Assembly: GCA_051004815.1 (NCBI GenBank)
Contig: JBPCJY010000227.1
Location: 1 to 64,000, forward strand
Direction: 5' to 3'
Length of the DNA: 64,000 nucleotides
Source of the DNA: JBBQXY01 sp051004815
GTDB taxonomy: Bacteria; Chloroflexota; Ktedonobacteria; Ktedonobacterales; Ktedonobacteraceae
The stretch's first letter is position 1. The number at the start of each line of letters is the position of its first letter. The notes below the pieces were generated by a model. That model was given only the letters and a program-made list of their open reading frames with translations. It made no database searches and was not told the origin of the DNA. Below are positions 43,631-52,809 of the stretch, in pieces. The translations under genes and the position numbers were made by a program.

Positions 43631-44125
43631 CTAATCGCGGAAGAGCAGATCAATGGTATCTTCGACCGAAGAGCGAAACTGTACATTAAGGACAGACGAC
43701 TTCGTGCGTGAAGTATCGGTGCGAACGCGCTCCAAAATACGCCCCATTTCGTCAGAGGCTTTTTTCGAGAGTACTTTGACCAGGCCGATATGGGTCAATT
43801 TGTCAAAGACAATGACCAGGAGCCATTGTTCTTCGACCATAGTGGTATAAATATTTTCATGCACCCCTTGTTGGAAGATGGTACGAAAATCTTTCTCTCC
43901 CAGCAACTCAGCAATATGACGTGAAGATGAGAAGGAACCAGCGATCAACGCGCCCAGCGAGGTCGCATTACGTCGCACGCCCGTTCCCTGGGTTGCAATG
44001 ACCTGGCCACTTTTGTCAATCAGCATGACAGAAGTAGCGTTGGTGTCATTCATAAGTTTATTTAATGCAGTGGAAATAAAAGCCAGTTCTCGATCCGAAA
44101 TGACAAGGTATGTCAATTGTTCCAT
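43631..44125 (-). CDS. Roadblock/LC7 domain protein (MglB-like)
   Basis: 164 residues from ATG 44125 (GGAGG 11 nt upstream). NKLMNDTNATSVMLIDKSGQ, VIATQGTG and SLGALIAGSFSSSRHIAELL are the Roadblock/LC7 fold. VHENIYTTMVEEQWLLVIVF is the second half of the sheet. The C-terminal 40 residues are helical and charged. Probable GTPase-activating or scaffold partner of MglA. Confidence 0.85.
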   Translation of the reverse strand: MEQLTYLVISDRELAFISTALNKLMNDTNATSVMLIDKSGQVIATQGTGVRRNATSLGALIAGSFSSSRHIAELLGEKDFRTIFQQGVHENIYTTMVEEQWLLVIVFDKLTHIGLVKVLSKKASDEMGRILERVRTDTSRTKSSVLNVQFRSSVEDTIDLLFRD

Positions 44126-44171
44126 GTACGCGCCGTCCTCCGTACACACACTCAAAGTAAGGCCACAATAG

Positions 44172-44537
44172 TTACGCTATATCCAGAGCTTCTAAAATTT
44201 CATTACGACTCGTTTTGACCAAATGACGCACGCGAGCAATATTCGAGGCATTATCAGAAAGCGTGACCACGAGCGCAAATTCACCTAATGGGTCTACACT
44301 CACCAGGCCATTTTCATACTCCATCAGCACTCCGACAACGCTCCCTCGTGAAATCTCCTGCCCCAGGGCTTCCGCGGTACTCAGACCGGTGGTCATAATA
44401 GCCCCGACCGCCTCCATATCTTCTTTCCCATCACGCGTTAGCCCCTCTATTAGCAAACCATCACGCCCTACCAGTATAGCTTGCCGCACTCCCGGTATCG
44501 ATAAAAAGCGGCTCAACATTTGTTTCAAATCAACCAT
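44172..44537 (-). CDS. Roadblock/LC7 domain protein (MglB-like)
   Basis: 121 residues from ATG 44537 (GGAGGG 4-5 nt upstream). MLSRFLSIPGVRQAILVGRD, GLLIEGLTRDGKEDMEAVGA and YENGLVSVDPLGEFALVVTL give a complete Roadblock fold, closest to classical MglB. First gene of the operon roadblock, roadblock, mglA, DUF429. Confidence 0.9.
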   Translation of the reverse strand: MVDLKQMLSRFLSIPGVRQAILVGRDGLLIEGLTRDGKEDMEAVGAIMTTGLSTAEALGQEISRGSVVGVLMEYENGLVSVDPLGEFALVVTLSDNASNIARVRHLVKTSRNEILEALDIA

Positions 44538-44669
44538 TTTTCCCTCCGCACTCGACGGACTGCATCGCACATCTTTGTGTACATGTGTCGGAATAGCTGC
44601 TATAAACCACCGTTATTCTAACTCATGTGTACATAAGAAGCAATGAAATGGGACATCTAGGCTAATAGC

Positions 44670-45947
44670 CTATGAAAGAAAACGTATGGCGGCAAGAATA
44701 TATGCGCGTGCCGCGAGCAGAATTTCGTCAACACGCACATTCTCGTCGGGCATGTGTGCGACATTGACATCGCCAGGACCAAAGAGCAGTGTTGGAATAC
44801 CGCCCAGATTGACCAACAGGCGCAGGTCAGAACCATAGGGCGCACCCTCTATTGTCGATTCGCGTTCCGTGAGATCAAGCATGCATTGCTGGCATAGCGA
44901 GACCAGGGCATGATCCATTGGTATCTCACCGGAATCAAACTGCCCTCCGCTCCACTGAATGTCCAGTGAATGGTTCCGCAACCAGGGATCGCCCTCGGCC
45001 AGATTCGCCAATGTCTGCTCAAATTGGTGGCGCACAGCTGAACTGGCCTCGCCCATTGCCACGCCGATACGTCCCTCAAATTGCAGTTCTTCGGGTACGG
45101 AAGAAGACCAGTTGCCAGCCTGCACGCGCCCAATGCTGAGGGGATAGGGTAGGCGCAATTTGCTCAGCAAAGGATGCTCTACCTCGCTATTGCGCTCCTT
45201 TTCCAACTGAATGAGTGCATGATGAATAGCCAGATACTTCTCAATGGCACTGACCCCTTCCAGGCGCACACAGGCATGGGCTGACTTCCCCGGCACACGC
45301 ACCGTGAAGGTCAACGCACCAGCTTGCGCTGGAATGAGATTCATACGGGTTGGCTCACAGACAATAGCGGCATCGCCCTTGTGTCCCCGCAGAATGCTGG
45401 CAAAGGTGCCGATACCACCATCCTCTTCACCAATGACGCTTTGCACCATTAAAGAGCCGTTGAGCGGAATGCCTGAGTCCTTGATGGCTTTGACGGCGTA
45501 GAGCGCAGCCATCAATCCACCTTTCATATCACAGGCACCACGGCCATAGATATGGTCGTTCTCAAGTTCAGCACCCCAGGGGTCATGCTGCCAGTTGGCA
45601 CGATCTCCCGTGGGTACAACGTCGATATGCCCATTAAAGATCAGGCGTTTGCCAGGTGTACCAGATGTAGCCTCTCTCTGCCATGTTCCCACCAGTCCGA
45701 CGGCTTCATGCTGACTGCGATCCACCTCCATACCGGGGAATTGTGGGTGCTTCTTCACTTCCGGTACGTCGATAGTCCACAAGTCTACCTGTAAGCCCAG
45801 TTGCTGCATATGCTGCCCTAACCAGCGTTGGGTCGTAGCTTCATGGCCAGTGACACTGGGTATACGCAACACTTGTTGGAAAGCCTTGATAAGTCCTTGC
45901 TCGTCCAGGGCGGCAAGGGCGGTTTGTTCATGAGCAGTAAGAGACAT
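44670..45947 (-). CDS. M20-family metallopeptidase (ArgE/DapE-like)
   Basis: 425 residues. Metal ligands: NGHIDVVPTGD (His, Asp), YGRGACDMKGGLMA (bridging Asp), IGEEDGGIGT (catalytic Glu-Glu), VCEPTRMN, and the late His in FGPGDVNVAHMPDENV. A dimerisation lid lies between about 195 and 310. Removes acyl or amino acid groups from small amides; ArgE, DapE or a dipeptidase cannot be separated here. Starts 6 nt after guaB, so the two are an operon. Confidence 0.9.
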   Translation of the reverse strand: MSLTAHEQTALAALDEQGLIKAFQQVLRIPSVTGHEATTQRWLGQHMQQLGLQVDLWTIDVPEVKKHPQFPGMEVDRSQHEAVGLVGTWQREATSGTPGKRLIFNGHIDVVPTGDRANWQHDPWGAELENDHIYGRGACDMKGGLMAALYAVKAIKDSGIPLNGSLMVQSVIGEEDGGIGTFASILRGHKGDAAIVCEPTRMNLIPAQAGALTFTVRVPGKSAHACVRLEGVSAIEKYLAIHHALIQLEKERNSEVEHPLLSKLRLPYPLSIGRVQAGNWSSSVPEELQFEGRIGVAMGEASSAVRHQFEQTLANLAEGDPWLRNHSLDIQWSGGQFDSGEIPMDHALVSLCQQCMLDLTERESTIEGAPYGSDLRLLVNLGGIPTLLFGPGDVNVAHMPDENVRVDEILLAARAYILAAIRFLS

Positions 45948-45953
45948 TCTTCA

Positions 45954-47459
45954 TCACCTATTCTTTGTGCCGTAATTGGGCGCTTCTTTCGTGATCATTA
46001 CATCATGCGGATGCGATTCACGCAGACCAGCATTGCTAATGCGTACAAAGCGTGTGTTGTTTTGCATGTCCGCAATCGTAGCGGCTCCGCAGTAGCCCAT
46101 TGATTGGCGCACGCCGCCGACCAGTTGATGCACCAATGGCCCCAGCATACCTTTATATGGCACGCGAGCTTCGATGCCTTCGGCAATCAGCATCGACTCA
46201 TCTTTAGTATCGGCCTGGAAGTAGCGATCTTTGCTGTAACTGCGCTGCTTCATCGCCCCGATCGATCCCATGCCGCGATAATCTTTAAAACGCTCACCGT
46301 GCGAGATAATCAGGTCGCCGGGACTTTCATCTACACCCGCCAGGAGGCTGCCCAACATGACAGTATCGGCTCCTGCCGCGATGGCTTTAGCGATATCGCC
46401 GGAATATTGGATACCGCCATCGCCAATAATCGGCACATCATAGGAGCGAGCCGCACGGGCGCACTCGTAAATGGCGGAGATTTGCGGCATACCAATGCCA
46501 GCAATAATGCGCGTGGTGCAGATAGCCCCGGCCCCAATGCCAACCTTGATCGCATCTGCTCCCGCCTGGATGAGGGCCTCAGTCGCTTCAGCCGTGACGA
46601 CATTACCGGCGATGAGCTGTACCTGCTTCCCAAAACGGTCTTTGACGCGAGCCACGGTCTCAAGAACCATGCGAGAGTGTGCGTGCGAGGTATCTACGAC
46701 GATGACATCGACGCCCTCTTCGATTAAAGCGGCACAGCGTTCATCCGTGTCGGGGCCAACTCCGACGGCCGCTCCGACACGCAACCGTCCAAAGCTATCT
46801 TTAGAGGCATGGGGATAGCGAATCTTCTTTTCAATGTCCTTCATGGTGATGAGGCCCTTGAGCATGCCATGCTCATCCACCACGGGCAGTTTCTCGATTT
46901 TGTAGCGGTGCAGACTAGCGCGAGCCTGCTCTAAAGTGGTGCCTACCGGAACGGTTATCAGGTGATCCCGCGTCATCAGTTCGACGATGGGACGAAGTGG
47001 ATTGGTCTCGAAACGAATATCTCTATTGGTAAGAATGCCAACAAGCTTGCCGTTTTCGGTTATCGGGATGCCGGAGATGTGGAAATGCTCCATAGCGGCC
47101 AATGCTTCGCTGAGCGAGGCGGTTCGCTCCATGGTGATAGGGTCGGTAATCATGCCTGACTCGGAACGCTTGACTTTATCGACTTCCTGGGCCTGATCGT
47201 GAATGGACAAATTACGATGGACAATACCAATCCCACCTTCGCGTGCCAGGGCAATAGCCAACTTTCCCTCGGTCACAGTATCCATAGCGGCACTCAGGAT
47301 GGGAATGTTGATGGTGATCGTGCGGGTCAGGCGAGTTTGGGTGGAGACATCATGGGGAAGGACCGACGAAGCGGCCGGTACGATGAGGACATCATCAAAG
47401 GTGAGTCCTTCCAGGCCAAATTTTTCGTCAAAAGCACCAGGGTTTTGCGCCGAAGACAT
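45954..47459 (-). CDS. guaB: Inosine-5'-monophosphate dehydrogenase
   Basis: 501 residues. LEGLTFDDVLIVPAASSVLP opening, two CBS domains (about residues 105-225), then GVDVIVVDTSHAHSRMVLE, the catalytic loop GIGAGAICTTRIIAGIG with its Cys, GDGGIQYSGDIAKAIAAGAD, and the flap MGSIGAMKQRSYSKDRY. Converts IMP to XMP, the first committed step to GMP. The start at 47459 is supported by AAGGAGG; the longer upstream frame is not conserved. An IS3 copy lies just beyond its promoter. Confidence 0.95.
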   Translation of the reverse strand: MSSAQNPGAFDEKFGLEGLTFDDVLIVPAASSVLPHDVSTQTRLTRTITINIPILSAAMDTVTEGKLAIALAREGGIGIVHRNLSIHDQAQEVDKVKRSESGMITDPITMERTASLSEALAAMEHFHISGIPITENGKLVGILTNRDIRFETNPLRPIVELMTRDHLITVPVGTTLEQARASLHRYKIEKLPVVDEHGMLKGLITMKDIEKKIRYPHASKDSFGRLRVGAAVGVGPDTDERCAALIEEGVDVIVVDTSHAHSRMVLETVARVKDRFGKQVQLIAGNVVTAEATEALIQAGADAIKVGIGAGAICTTRIIAGIGMPQISAIYECARAARSYDVPIIGDGGIQYSGDIAKAIAAGADTVMLGSLLAGVDESPGDLIISHGERFKDYRGMGSIGAMKQRSYSKDRYFQADTKDESMLIAEGIEARVPYKGMLGPLVHQLVGGVRQSMGYCGAATIADMQNNTRFVRISNAGLRESHPHDVMITKEAPNYGTKNR

Positions 47460-47585
47460 GATGGCGGCATCCTCCTTAGTAAAACGCCCAGCGCACGTCA
47501 CAACCAACGTGAGCCGGGCCTCACAACTACTATGATAATAACAGACGTTCTCTGCGTCATGAAAATGAATTGAATAGTTCTTGTT

Positions 47586-47615
47586 AGTGTAGCATCTGCG
47601 ATCAGTGAACGTCAA
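47586..47615 (-). promoter_or_regulatory. guaB promoter
   Basis: Minus strand TTGACG (47610-47615), 18-bp spacer, TACACT (47586-47591). The untranslated leader is about 120 nt. The IS3 left end lies about 20 bp upstream of the -35 box. Confidence 0.6.
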
Positions 47616-47674
47616 ATATACTGGCCCTAAGAATCTGAACACAGAAAGGGACAGAAATAAGATATACTCAAAAC

Positions 47675-47959
47675 ATGATGAGAAAACAGTATACCGCAGC
47701 TTTCAAGGCGAAAGTGGTTCAGGAACTCTTAAAAGAAGAGAAGACCTTTGCACAAATCGCCACGGAATATGAAGTGCATCCCACCCAACTGAAGAATTGG
47801 CGAGCGATCACGTTAGAAGGGCTAGCAAGCCTCTTTGAGAAACAGGACAGTACCGCCGAGTTACAAGTGGCTCACGAGCAGCAGCTCACCGAACTTTACG
47901 CGGAAATTGGCAAGTTAACCACCCAGGTGACCTGGCTGAAAAAAAAGTTACCGATCTGA
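47675..47959 (+). CDS. IS3-family transposase OrfA
   Basis: 94 residues. The HTH KQYTAAFKAKVVQELLKEEK, IATEYEVHPTQLKNWR is followed by a coiled coil (EQQLTELYAEIGKLTTQVTW). At its end an A8G run (about 47940) is the expected -1 programmed frameshift site: OrfA ends in KKKLPI, while the -1 frame continues into OrfB. Confidence 0.9.
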   Translation: MMRKQYTAAFKAKVVQELLKEEKTFAQIATEYEVHPTQLKNWRAITLEGLASLFEKQDSTAELQVAHEQQLTELYAEIGKLTTQVTWLKKKLPI

Positions 47960-48790
47960 CGAGAGAGGAACGGCTCGCGCTGATTGAGCGAGCCAGTATT
48001 GAGCTTCCATTGAGGGAGCAAGCCGATCTCTTGGGAGTGAGTCGTTCCAGTTTGTATTACCAGCCGCGCCCTCCCTCAGCAGAGGAAGTGCAGCTCAAAC
48101 ATCGCATTGATGAGATTTACACGCTGCTTCCCTTTTATGGATCGCGCAAAATCGCTGCCCAGTTACAACGAGAAGGGATGGGGATCAATCGGAAAACCGT
48201 GGCACGATATATGCAGGAGATGGGCATTGCCGCCATTTATCCAGGGCCGAACCTGAGCAAGCGCGCATCAGAAGGAAGGGGTGTATCCATACTTGTTGCG
48301 GAATATCACAAGTACCTATCCCAATCATATTTGGGGGATAGATATCACCTACATTCGCTTGCGAGGCGGCTGGATGTATCTCGTAGCGATGCTGGATTGG
48401 TATTCACGCTATGTCATCAGTTGGGAGTTGGATCAGACCTTAGAGATGCCTTTTGTCTTGAGTACGGTCCAACGAGCCTTAGAGCAAGCGGTGCCAGTGA
48501 TCTGTAATAGTGATCAAGGCAGTCATTTTACCAGTCCGCAGTATCTCAACTTACTTAAAACCGCCAAGGTGCAAATCAGCATGGATGGCCGCGGGCGAGC
48601 CTTGGACAATATTTTTACCGAACGGTTATGGCGTACTGTGAAATATGAGGAGGTATTTCTTCACGATTACCTCTCGCCACGAGAGGCACGTCAGGCATTA
48701 ACCCGGTACTTTACCTTTTATAATCAGGAGCGCCTTCATCAGGCACTTGATTACCAAACCCCAGCCGAAGTGTATTTTCACCAGGCTTGA
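47960..48790 (+). pseudogene. IS3-family transposase OrfB, frameshifted
   Basis: The first part (to about 48270) is in the -1 frame: SIELPLREQADLLGVSRSSL, FYGSRKIAAQLQREG. From about 48281 the match continues in another frame: HIWGIDITYIRLRGGWMYLV (first Asp), VICNSDQGSHFTSPQY (second Asp), DNIFTERLWRTVKYEEVFL (Glu). An indel near 48270-48285 (in GAAGGAAGGGGTG) breaks the integrase domain, so no active transposase is expected. Confidence 0.88.
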
Positions 48791-49468
48791 ACGCGTATCA
48801 TTGAGAACACAGAGCAGCCAAAAAGGAGAAAAGTAGCTCTTATCTCAGTCAGTTTTTGTGTCTTGACAAAATGGGCCACCATGTGCGCCGTTTCGACCCA
48901 TTATCAATTCCCGCGAAAGGCGGGGGAGGAAGAGAGTACAACATCCTCCAGGACACCAGCTTACTTGGCGAGGAAACTCAAAGAGGACAGAAGCATGCTG
49001 TGAAAGCGGAAGGGAACAGAAGGCGTGTATGTTCGCGTTCCGCAAGTCCTGAACGTATGGTGAGACTGAGACTGTCGAACCCGAGTTCCGCACGGTCACA
49101 CCCACGACCCGTCACTCCACGCAAAAGGTGACGACACCGGATACACATTTGGTATGGTGAAATGTGAAAAGCCACCCGAAGAAAACCAATTTCGGGATTA
49201 CTCTCTCCGGTGAGTAGCAGTTAAGGAAACTGAGAAGGAACAGAAGGGCACCTACCCGTTCTACACGTTGATAGAGGATAAATACGGGATCGCCTACCAG
49301 GGGAGACCCTCATGGTGACGGAACCCCCATAGTACTGAAGAAAAAGGGACGACTAAAGGTTTTTTTTTTTGAAGGAAGGGGCAGCTCTTGAAAAAGAGCC
49401 AGAGCGCACCCTTGATACAGGTGTGCAGGGAAGGTATCAAGAAGTTCATACACGCGGAGGCATGCGTA

Positions 49469-51301
49469 ATGCAAAGCACCGAAACGTACCTGGGACTTCT
49501 CCGAGAACGTGGCAAGAAAGGCTTGCCTCTCCAACGCGTCTATCGACAACTGTTCAACTCCCACCTGTACCTGACGGCTTACGGAAAGCTCTACAGGAAC
49601 GCAGGAGCGATGACCAGAGGGATAACCAGCGAGACCGTTGATGCGATGTCCGTCGAGAAGATCAAGACGATCATCGAGACGCTTCGTACCGAACGGTATC
49701 AGTGGAAGCCAGCGAAACGCATCTACATCTTGAAGCGGAATGGGAAAAAACGACCACTTGGCTTGCCAGTTTGGAGTGACAAACTCCTCGCGGAAGTCAT
49801 CCGCATGATACTCTCTGCCTACTATGACTGCCAATTTAGCGACCACTCGCATGGGTTCCGCGAGGGACGCGGCTGTCATACGGCTCTACGGGAGATTTCC
49901 TCTACGTGGAAAGGGAGTACTTGGATTATCGAAGGCGATATTTCCGACTGCTTTGGCTCACTCTCGCACGAACTGCTCATGCAAATCGTGTCAGAAAAGA
50001 TTCAGGATGGGCGTTTCCTCCACCTGCTCAAAAAGCTCCTCGATGCAGGATATCTCGAAGATTGGAAATTCAATCGCACCTTGAGCGGAGTTCCGCAAGG
50101 GTCAGTGCTCAGTCCCTTGCTTTCCAACATCCTGCTCGACAAGCTGGACAAATACGTCGAAACAACGCTCATTCCACGCTACACAACAGGGGAACGAAGA
50201 AAGCACAACAATGAGCATGCGAGACTCATGAAGCAGGCCAATCGCCTCCAGCAAAAAGGGCAGAAGGAGGCTGCCCGTGTCCTGAGAAAACGCATGCGTC
50301 AACTACCTTCCATCGCCACCCACGACCCAGCTTATCGACGGCTTCGCTATTGTCGCTACGCCGATGATTTTGTGCTGGGATTTACCGGGCCAAAATCAGA
50401 AGCCGAGGAAATCAAATACCACCTCAGTACCTTTCTGCGAGAAGAACTCAACCTTCTGCTCTCCCCAGAAAAGACACTGATCACCCATGCAAGAAGCGAA
50501 GCCGCCAAGTTCTTGGGATACGAAATCACCATCCTGCAAGCCGATACGAAACAAAGCATCACCAGAGGAGGGGTGAAACGCAGAAGTATCAATGGTAAAA
50601 CAGGATTACGTGTTCCACGAGCCACTCTCGTCGAAAAATGCAATCGCTATCGACGATACGGAAAACCGTGCCACCGGGCTGAGTTGCTGAACGAAAGTGA
50701 CTACACCATCATCGCCACCTATCAATTGGAGTACCGAGGGATGGTGAACTACTATCGATTAGCGTACAACTTGCATACGTTCCGACTGCTGAAATGGGTC
50801 ATGGAAACCTCTCTCACCAAAACACTCGCGGCCAAACACCAAATCTCAGTGAAAGCGGTGTATCGCACGTATCACGCAACCCTCCTCATCGAGGGAAAAC
50901 GGTACAAAGGGCTGCATGTGGCTGTCACACGAGAAGGGAAGAAGCCGCTGATCGCCACCTGGGGCGGTATCCCACTCAGATGGGATAGGAACGCCACGAT
51001 CCAGGATAGACCCCATCAGGTCCCCTGGAACAACCGGACGGAGCTAGAAAAGCGTCTCTTAGCCCAAGTCTGTGAAGTCTGCGATGCAACCTCTATGACC
51101 GACAAACTTGAGGTACACCATATTCGTGCGCTCAAAGATTTGGGGAAATATGATGGGAGAGAGAAACCGGAGTGGGTCAAGATCATGGCTGCCCGGCGAC
51201 GCAAAACCCTGGTTCTCTGTCAGGTCTGTCACAGAGAACTCCACGCCGGACGGCCTCTCCGAAAAAAAGGTATCAGGTTCTCGGACGGAAATACACCATG
51301 A
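49469..51301 (+). CDS. ltrA: Group II intron reverse transcriptase/maturase/HNH endonuclease
   Basis: 610 residues from ATG 49469 (GGAGG 8 nt upstream; the upstream frame to 49388 is weaker). RT domain: PLGLPVWSDKLLAEVIRMIL, SHGFREGRGCHTAL, EGDISDCFGSL, GVPQGSVLSPLLSNILLDKL, RYCRYADDFVLGF (YADD). The maturase domain X follows (about 370-500). The C-terminal HNH nuclease has CEVCDATSMTDKLEVHHIRA and VLCQVCHRELHAGRP. It promotes splicing and target-primed retrohoming of its intron. Confidence 0.95.
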   Translation: MQSTETYLGLLRERGKKGLPLQRVYRQLFNSHLYLTAYGKLYRNAGAMTRGITSETVDAMSVEKIKTIIETLRTERYQWKPAKRIYILKRNGKKRPLGLPVWSDKLLAEVIRMILSAYYDCQFSDHSHGFREGRGCHTALREISSTWKGSTWIIEGDISDCFGSLSHELLMQIVSEKIQDGRFLHLLKKLLDAGYLEDWKFNRTLSGVPQGSVLSPLLSNILLDKLDKYVETTLIPRYTTGERRKHNNEHARLMKQANRLQQKGQKEAARVLRKRMRQLPSIATHDPAYRRLRYCRYADDFVLGFTGPKSEAEEIKYHLSTFLREELNLLLSPEKTLITHARSEAAKFLGYEITILQADTKQSITRGGVKRRSINGKTGLRVPRATLVEKCNRYRRYGKPCHRAELLNESDYTIIATYQLEYRGMVNYYRLAYNLHTFRLLKWVMETSLTKTLAAKHQISVKAVYRTYHATLLIEGKRYKGLHVAVTREGKKPLIATWGGIPLRWDRNATIQDRPHQVPWNNRTELEKRLLAQVCEVCDATSMTDKLEVHHIRALKDLGKYDGREKPEWVKIMAARRRKTLVLCQVCHRELHAGRPLRKKGIRFSDGNTP

Positions 51302-51308
51302 TGCTGGA

Positions 51309-51342
51309 AAGCGCAGTGCGATGAAAGTCGCATGCTGCGTTT
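51309..51342 (+). ncRNA. Group II intron domain V
   Basis: 34-nt hairpin starting AAGCGCAGTGCGATGAAAGT and ending CTGCGTTT. The GAAA tetraloop and the AGC catalytic triad near the 5' strand are present, as required for branching and splicing. Confidence 0.85.
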
Positions 51343-51397
51343 GGAGGGGGGCATTCGGAACAGGGCAGCAATGTACCTCGCTGGGTGCCTACCCTAC

Positions 51398-51587
51398 AAA
51401 TAGACGTTCGCTTGATGTCAATGACGCAGACTCCTATGTTTTGAATGATATCTTGTATAACCAGATTTTCAATTAATGCTGACTTTCCCGTACCTGTGCC
51501 GCCGACAATATCTAAAGATTGTACTCGTACAGCTTTGGGAATTTCAACGCGCTCATCATTTGCCATTCCGATAACTGAGGAGGTCAT
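51398..51587 (-). pseudogene. P-loop transfer ATPase (VirD4/TraD/FtsK-like), N-terminal remnant
   Basis: About 63 residues: EIPKAVRVQSLDIVGGTGTG, KSALIENLVIQDIIQNIG, VCVIDIKR. Walker A GGTGTGKS followed by the IDxK strand is the start of the conjugative coupling/DNA-translocase ATPase found in integrative elements. The gene is cut at the intron 3' end. On the far side of the intron only about 25 nt precede the IS3 end, with no continuing ATPase sequence, so the rest was lost. Confidence 0.7.
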
Positions 51588-51663
51588 TTCTCATTATCCT
51601 TGAGTAACGTATGTTCTAACCTTACTAAGTATAATATACCATACTGTAAGCCCTTCTTGATCT

Positions 51664-51840
51664 CTATTTGTCAGTTTGCCTATCTTGTAAGAACTTCTCG
51701 TAATCTTCACGCTTTACACGGTACTCTTTGCCAATCTTTACGGCAGGGAGTTTCTTTTGACGAATCCATAAACGAACCAGGTCTTCTGAAATATCTAAAT
51801 CACGAGCTATGGCCTCCACAGTAATATATCGTTGTTCCAC
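51664..51840 (-). CDS. Excisionase-type HTH protein
   Basis: 58 residues from GTG 51840 (GAGGTG 5 nt upstream). ITVEAIARDLDISEDLVRLW followed by IRQKKLPAVKIGKEYRVKRE and DYEKFL is the MerR/AlpA-like HTH_17 fold of recombination directionality factors. It has an excellent promoter (51861-51889). Together with the large serine recombinase it marks an integrative element. Confidence 0.85.
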   Translation of the reverse strand: MEQRYITVEAIARDLDISEDLVRLWIRQKKLPAVKIGKEYRVKREDYEKFLQDRQTDK

Positions 51841-51860
51841 AGCACACCTCGTTTTTGGGA

Positions 51861-51889
51861 ATTATATGCTGATTCAAAATAAACGTCAA
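51861..51889 (-). promoter_or_regulatory. Promoter of the excisionase-type gene
   Basis: Minus strand TTGACG (51884-51889), 17-bp spacer, perfect TATAAT (51861-51866). Leader of about 14 nt. Confidence 0.78.
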
Positions 51890-51906
51890 ACGTAAGGGTT
51901 TTAGCC

Positions 51907-51936
51907 TTGATTTATTCGCGAAAATCAGTGTATTAT
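51907..51936 (+). promoter_or_regulatory. Promoter of the rightward element genes
   Basis: TTGATT (51907-51912), 18-bp spacer, TATTAT (51931-51936), back to back with the excisionase promoter and 44 nt before the 66-residue gene. Confidence 0.65.
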
Positions 51937-51979
51937 AGTACAAGTAACGTAATCAACCATATTTAAGGGAGAGAGCCAC

Positions 51980-52180
51980 ATGCAAGCGTATGGCGACAAT
52001 TTCATTCCGTTGATCCCTGTAGATTCTTTAATTCACACCACAGAGAACCCATTCTGCTACGATCCTGCCTGCCCTTGCCATGAAGATAAGGACAAAATCG
52101 AAACAGTAGGACGGCACGTTCAGGATGGACTGATTACCCCTCAAGAAGCAACTGATTTTGTAAATGGCAAGACTTTTTAG
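51980..52180 (+). CDS. Small Cys/His-rich protein of the integrative element
   Basis: 66 residues, not recognised. AAGGGAGAGAG site upstream. The centre has FCYDPACPCHEDKD, a C-x4-C-x-C-H cluster that could bind metal. The tail VQDGLITPQEATDFVNG looks like a short SHOCT-style helical hairpin. First gene of a rightward unit with the next two (9 and 8 nt gaps). Confidence 0.65.
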   Translation: MQAYGDNFIPLIPVDSLIHTTENPFCYDPACPCHEDKDKIETVGRHVQDGLITPQEATDFVNGKTF

Positions 52181-52189
52181 GAGGGATCA

Positions 52190-52801
52190 ATGCGTCAACA
52201 AATTACACAGCACCCAGTACCCAGACGAGCAAGCGCACCAGTAGAAGAGATTCCAGATTCTTATTTCCAGCAGCGAAATCCAAGTAGTACCAGGCGATAT
52301 ACCACGACTGAGGGGAACCAAGTCATCCAGCAGGGAAACCGCAGGATTGTTATTCACGAGGAACCACCGCCAAAACTCAAACGCCACTGGCATCCGATGT
52401 TCTTTATCGGCCTAGTGTTCTTTACTATGGTTATCGGGGGGATCGCGTTCACACTGCTTGGTAATTGGTGGCAAGCAAAACAGGCTGATTGGAAGTATGG
52501 CAATCCGAGAACTTTCCAGATAGATCAATTTGTTGGTCACTCGGATAGCCCAGATCATCCCAACCATTTTGTTGCTTTAAATGACGGTGGTTTGATTGAA
52601 GTTATTGAACTGAACACCAACCCCAAGAATGACCATATTTACCTGATTACTACCGTTACTGACTCACTCACACCTGTTAGCCTTAATTTCGCTGACATCA
52701 ATCATGATGGAAAGGTGGATATGATCGTAACGATTGGAGTAGGAAATTCGTATTCAGTTGTTTTGCTCAACGATGGAGCTCAATTTAAACCACAACAATA
52801 G
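52190..52801 (+). CDS. Single-pass membrane protein with FG-GAP-like exterior
   Basis: 203 residues. The cytosolic N-terminal roughly 68 residues are polar, Gln/Arg-rich. One transmembrane helix lies at about 70-90 (FFIGLVFFTMVIGGIAFTLL). The outer domain has NFADINHDGKVDMIVTIG, a DxNxDG calcium-binding FG-GAP/VCBS-like repeat. Gene-level function unknown; context suggests a conjugation or envelope component of the element. Confidence 0.65.
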   Translation: MRQQITQHPVPRRASAPVEEIPDSYFQQRNPSSTRRYTTTEGNQVIQQGNRRIVIHEEPPPKLKRHWHPMFFIGLVFFTMVIGGIAFTLLGNWWQAKQADWKYGNPRTFQIDQFVGHSDSPDHPNHFVALNDGGLIEVIELNTNPKNDHIYLITTVTDSLTPVSLNFADINHDGKVDMIVTIGVGNSYSVVLLNDGAQFKPQQ

Positions 52802-52809
52802 GAGAAGCT

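Larger units (their letters stand above)
47636..48868 (+). mobile_element. IS3-family (IS150-like) insertion sequence, inactivated
   Basis: About 1.23 kb. Left end TGAACACAGAAAGGGACAG..AAATAAGA; the right end, read inverted, is TGTCAAGACACAAAAACTG..GAGATAAGA, imperfect inverted repeats. Contains orfA and a frameshifted orfB with the DDE residues. Exact ends and target duplication are uncertain because a group II intron begins 25 nt to the right. Confidence 0.75.
48893..51397 (+). mobile_element. Group II intron with intron-encoded protein
   Basis: Proposed 5' end GTGCGCCGTTTCGACC at 48893, matching the GUGYG rule, with about 575 nt of ribozyme domains I-III before the ORF. The RT-maturase-HNH ORF is in domain IV, domain V is at 51309-51342, and a domain VI-like hairpin leads to the 3' end CCTACCCTAC at about 51397. 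It lies antisense to the truncated ATPase gene at 51398-51587. A poly-T10 run at 49361 and all ORF motifs appear intact, so it may be mobile. Confidence 0.82.
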
